NCBI GenBank assembly: GCA_041583495.1
Contig: JBFHFS010000017.1
Span: forward strand, 27,053 to 91,052
Direction of reading: 5' to 3'
Origin: JBFHFS01 sp041583495
GTDB lineage: Bacteria; Bacteroidota; Bacteroidia; Bacteroidales; Marinilabiliaceae
DNA: 64,000 nt
The notes under the pieces are model-generated. The model saw nothing but the letters and a program-made list of their open reading frames with translations, had not been told where the DNA came from and made no database searches. Position numbers and translations under genes: made by a program. Positions 62,779-64,000 of the stretch are shown piece by piece. Position 1 is the stretch's first letter; the number at the start of each line of letters is the position of its first letter.

Positions 62779-63564
62779 GTCCTGCCCATATTTCTGTGCT
62801 TCATTAACGAGATACTCGAAGATGCCCAGAAAGGTGTCAATGCCCTTAGCCGTGAATGCCTCAGGATGGAATTGAATGGCAAAGACTCTGTTGGACCCTA
62901 TTTTTTCTATGGCCTCCACAACGCCATCGGCGGCAGTTGCCGTGGTTTTAAAACCCGGAGCGATCTGTTTTACAGCCTGATGGTGAAAGGAATTTACAGC
63001 CACCTTCTCAACGCCTATCTGGCGATAGAGCAGGGAGTTCTTTTCAATATTAATGGTGTGGGTTGCAAAATGGCTCTGGGCGCTTTGTCTATGTTTAACC
63101 TGGTTGCCTTTCAATTGTGAGGGGATATCCTGGTAAAGAGACCCGCCAAAGGCTTCGTTTAATACCTGTTGACCGCGGCAGATGCCCAGCAACGGGATCT
63201 CTCTTTCAACAGCAATTCTTGTGAGGGCTATGTCGAATGAATCCCGCACGGGGGCAATTTCGCCCAGGGCCGGTAAAGGTTCTTCGCCATACCATTTTAA
63301 GGGATCCAGGTCTTCACCACCGGTCAATATTATGCCATCCACGCCATCCAACATGCGGTTAATCAATTCATGGTCGAGGGCAATGGGAAGTACTACCGGA
63401 ACGCCACCGGCCCTGGTGACTGCCTCCACATAGGTTAGAGGCACCGACGCTGATGTTCCGTTACCCGAGGTGGAGGAAAGGCCAATAATGGGTTTGGTTC
63501 CGTTTTGTGCAAAAACAGAAGCGACAAAAAGGAACCATATTAAACAGGATATAAATCTTTTCAT
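62758..63564 (-). CDS. Exported class I glutamine amidotransferase-like hydrolase (PuuD/peptidase C26)
   Basis: A 268-residue protein with a signal peptide (MKRFISCLIWFLFVASVFA). The nucleophile is Cys129 in GICRGQQ and the His233/Glu235 pair is in QFHPE; TGGEDLDP and NSFHHQA match gamma-glutamyl-gamma-aminobutyrate hydrolase. PuuD is normally cytoplasmic, so export here is unusual and points to a gamma-glutamyl substrate in the periplasm, conceivably a wall peptide. It stands alone, convergent with ahpC. Confidence 0.85.
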   Translation of the reverse strand: MKRFISCLIWFLFVASVFAQNGTKPIIGLSSTSGNGTSASVPLTYVEAVTRAGGVPVVLPIALDHELINRMLDGVDGIILTGGEDLDPLKWYGEEPLPALGEIAPVRDSFDIALTRIAVEREIPLLGICRGQQVLNEAFGGSLYQDIPSQLKGNQVKHRQSAQSHFATHTINIEKNSLLYRQIGVEKVAVNSFHHQAVKQIAPGFKTTATAADGVVEAIEKIGSNRVFAIQFHPEAFTAKGIDTFLGIFEYLVNEAQKYGQDKKTAPK

Positions 63565-63680
63565 GATTGGTGGATTAAAATACGACGGCTATTTCAGGGA
63601 TTTGCAAGGTACTAAAAAAACAAAAAAACCAAGACCCCGGCGCCAATCTACTCTTCACTCGTGGTGCCAATATTCTTTTT

Positions 63681-63866
63681 TGTTTTTCGCCCTATTTTTA
63701 ATCTCCGAAATCGCATATTGCAAATCTCACGTTGCCAATTTCTTTTTTAACCTGCCCCTACAGGGCGCCTGTTCCTTGGATTCATTTTACCCGAGGCGTT
63801 GCCGTCGGGCTGAAATAGGTTGGGCCTTCAGCCCGGGAAAAAACACCAATTTTCTTTATCATTTTA
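63681..63866. repeat. 186-bp tandem repeat, first copy
   Basis: Starts TGTTTTTCGCCCTATTTTTA and includes AAATCTCACGTTGCC, GGCGTTGCCGTCGGGCTGAA and the perfect inverted repeat CGGGCTGAA (63806-63814)/TTCAGCCCG (63827-63835). The unit recurs at 63867. No frame encodes a recognisable protein. The 63565-63680 gap before it holds nothing I can name. Confidence 0.9.
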
Positions 63867-64000
63867 TGTTTTTCGCCCTATTTTTAATCTCCCAAATTGC
63901 AAATTGCAAATCTCACGTTGCCAATTTCTTTTTTAACCTGCCCCTACAGGGCGCCTGTTCCTTGGATTCATTTTACCCGAGGCGTTGCCGTCGGGCTGAA
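63867..64000. repeat. 186-bp tandem repeat, second copy, cut by the window end
   Basis: The 134 visible bases are almost identical to the start of the first copy, differing by a few bases around 63893-63905 (CCCAAATTGCAAATTG against CCGAAATCGCATATTG). More copies may follow beyond the edge. Confidence 0.9.

Noticed and set aside
1..64000. tRNA, rRNA or T9SS C-terminal sorting domains
   Set aside because: None was recognised by reading; short RNAs could still be missed without a covariance search.

Overview
The window looks like chromosomal DNA of a Bacteroidota bacterium, most likely an anaerobic or marine Marinilabiliales-type lineage. The evidence is the gene families (PorD of type IX secretion, DUF4922, DUF1343/NamZ, a Bacteroidota-style RpoZ, PG0541-type transporter-associated protein), the promoters (-7 boxes of the form TAnnTTTG, several with a TTTG-like box about 19-20 nt upstream) and the general lack of Shine-Dalgarno sequences. 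No rRNA, tRNA, integrase, transposase or CRISPR array was recognised.

Positions 1-28,550 form a peptidoglycan salvage island. murQ and a MurNAc/GlcNAc kinase read leftward. Reading rightward are an amidase with a golvesin-like insert, a two-part glycosyltransferase, a DUF4922 HIT-like phosphorylase, a SpoIID-like protein with no signal peptide, a GH9-CE4 fusion, an AmpG-like permease with a large insert, and nagA. Next come a leftward MBL hydrolase, a second MFS permease, a leftward NamZ exo-muramidase, a transglutaminase-like lipoprotein, an NlpC/P60 endopeptidase, an exported dipeptide epimerase, a phosphoesterase/PQQ-propeller fusion and a D-lactate dehydrogenase-type FAD/Fe-S protein. Read together: stem peptides are cut off, glycan is trimmed to MurNAc, MurNAc is imported and phosphorylated, MurQ splits it into GlcNAc-6-P and D-lactate, NagA takes the former and the FAD/Fe-S protein can burn the latter; peptides go through NlpC/P60 and the epimerase. 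A second NamZ paralogue lies at 39,073.

Positions 28,700-38,720 are housekeeping: an alpha-oxoamine synthase, the bamD-rpoZ-coaBC-porD-recN run, fabI, and cysDN for sulfate activation.

Positions 40,700-54,500 hold two tail-to-tail RND efflux systems: TetR-TolC-MFP-RND-PG0541 on the plus strand, and MarR-TolC-MFP-RND on the minus strand. The second set looks AT-richer and is bracketed by two directly repeated copies of the 3' end of an outer-membrane protein gene (a remnant at 47,796-47,949, the intact gene at 54,801-56,363), which suggests insertion by transfer or duplication.

Positions 54,801-64,000 hold that outer-membrane protein, a very Ser/Tyr/Gly-rich lipoprotein, proS, a conserved hypothetical, pepT, ahpC and an exported class I amidotransferase. 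The window ends in a 186-bp tandem repeat whose palindromic core also occurs at position 1.
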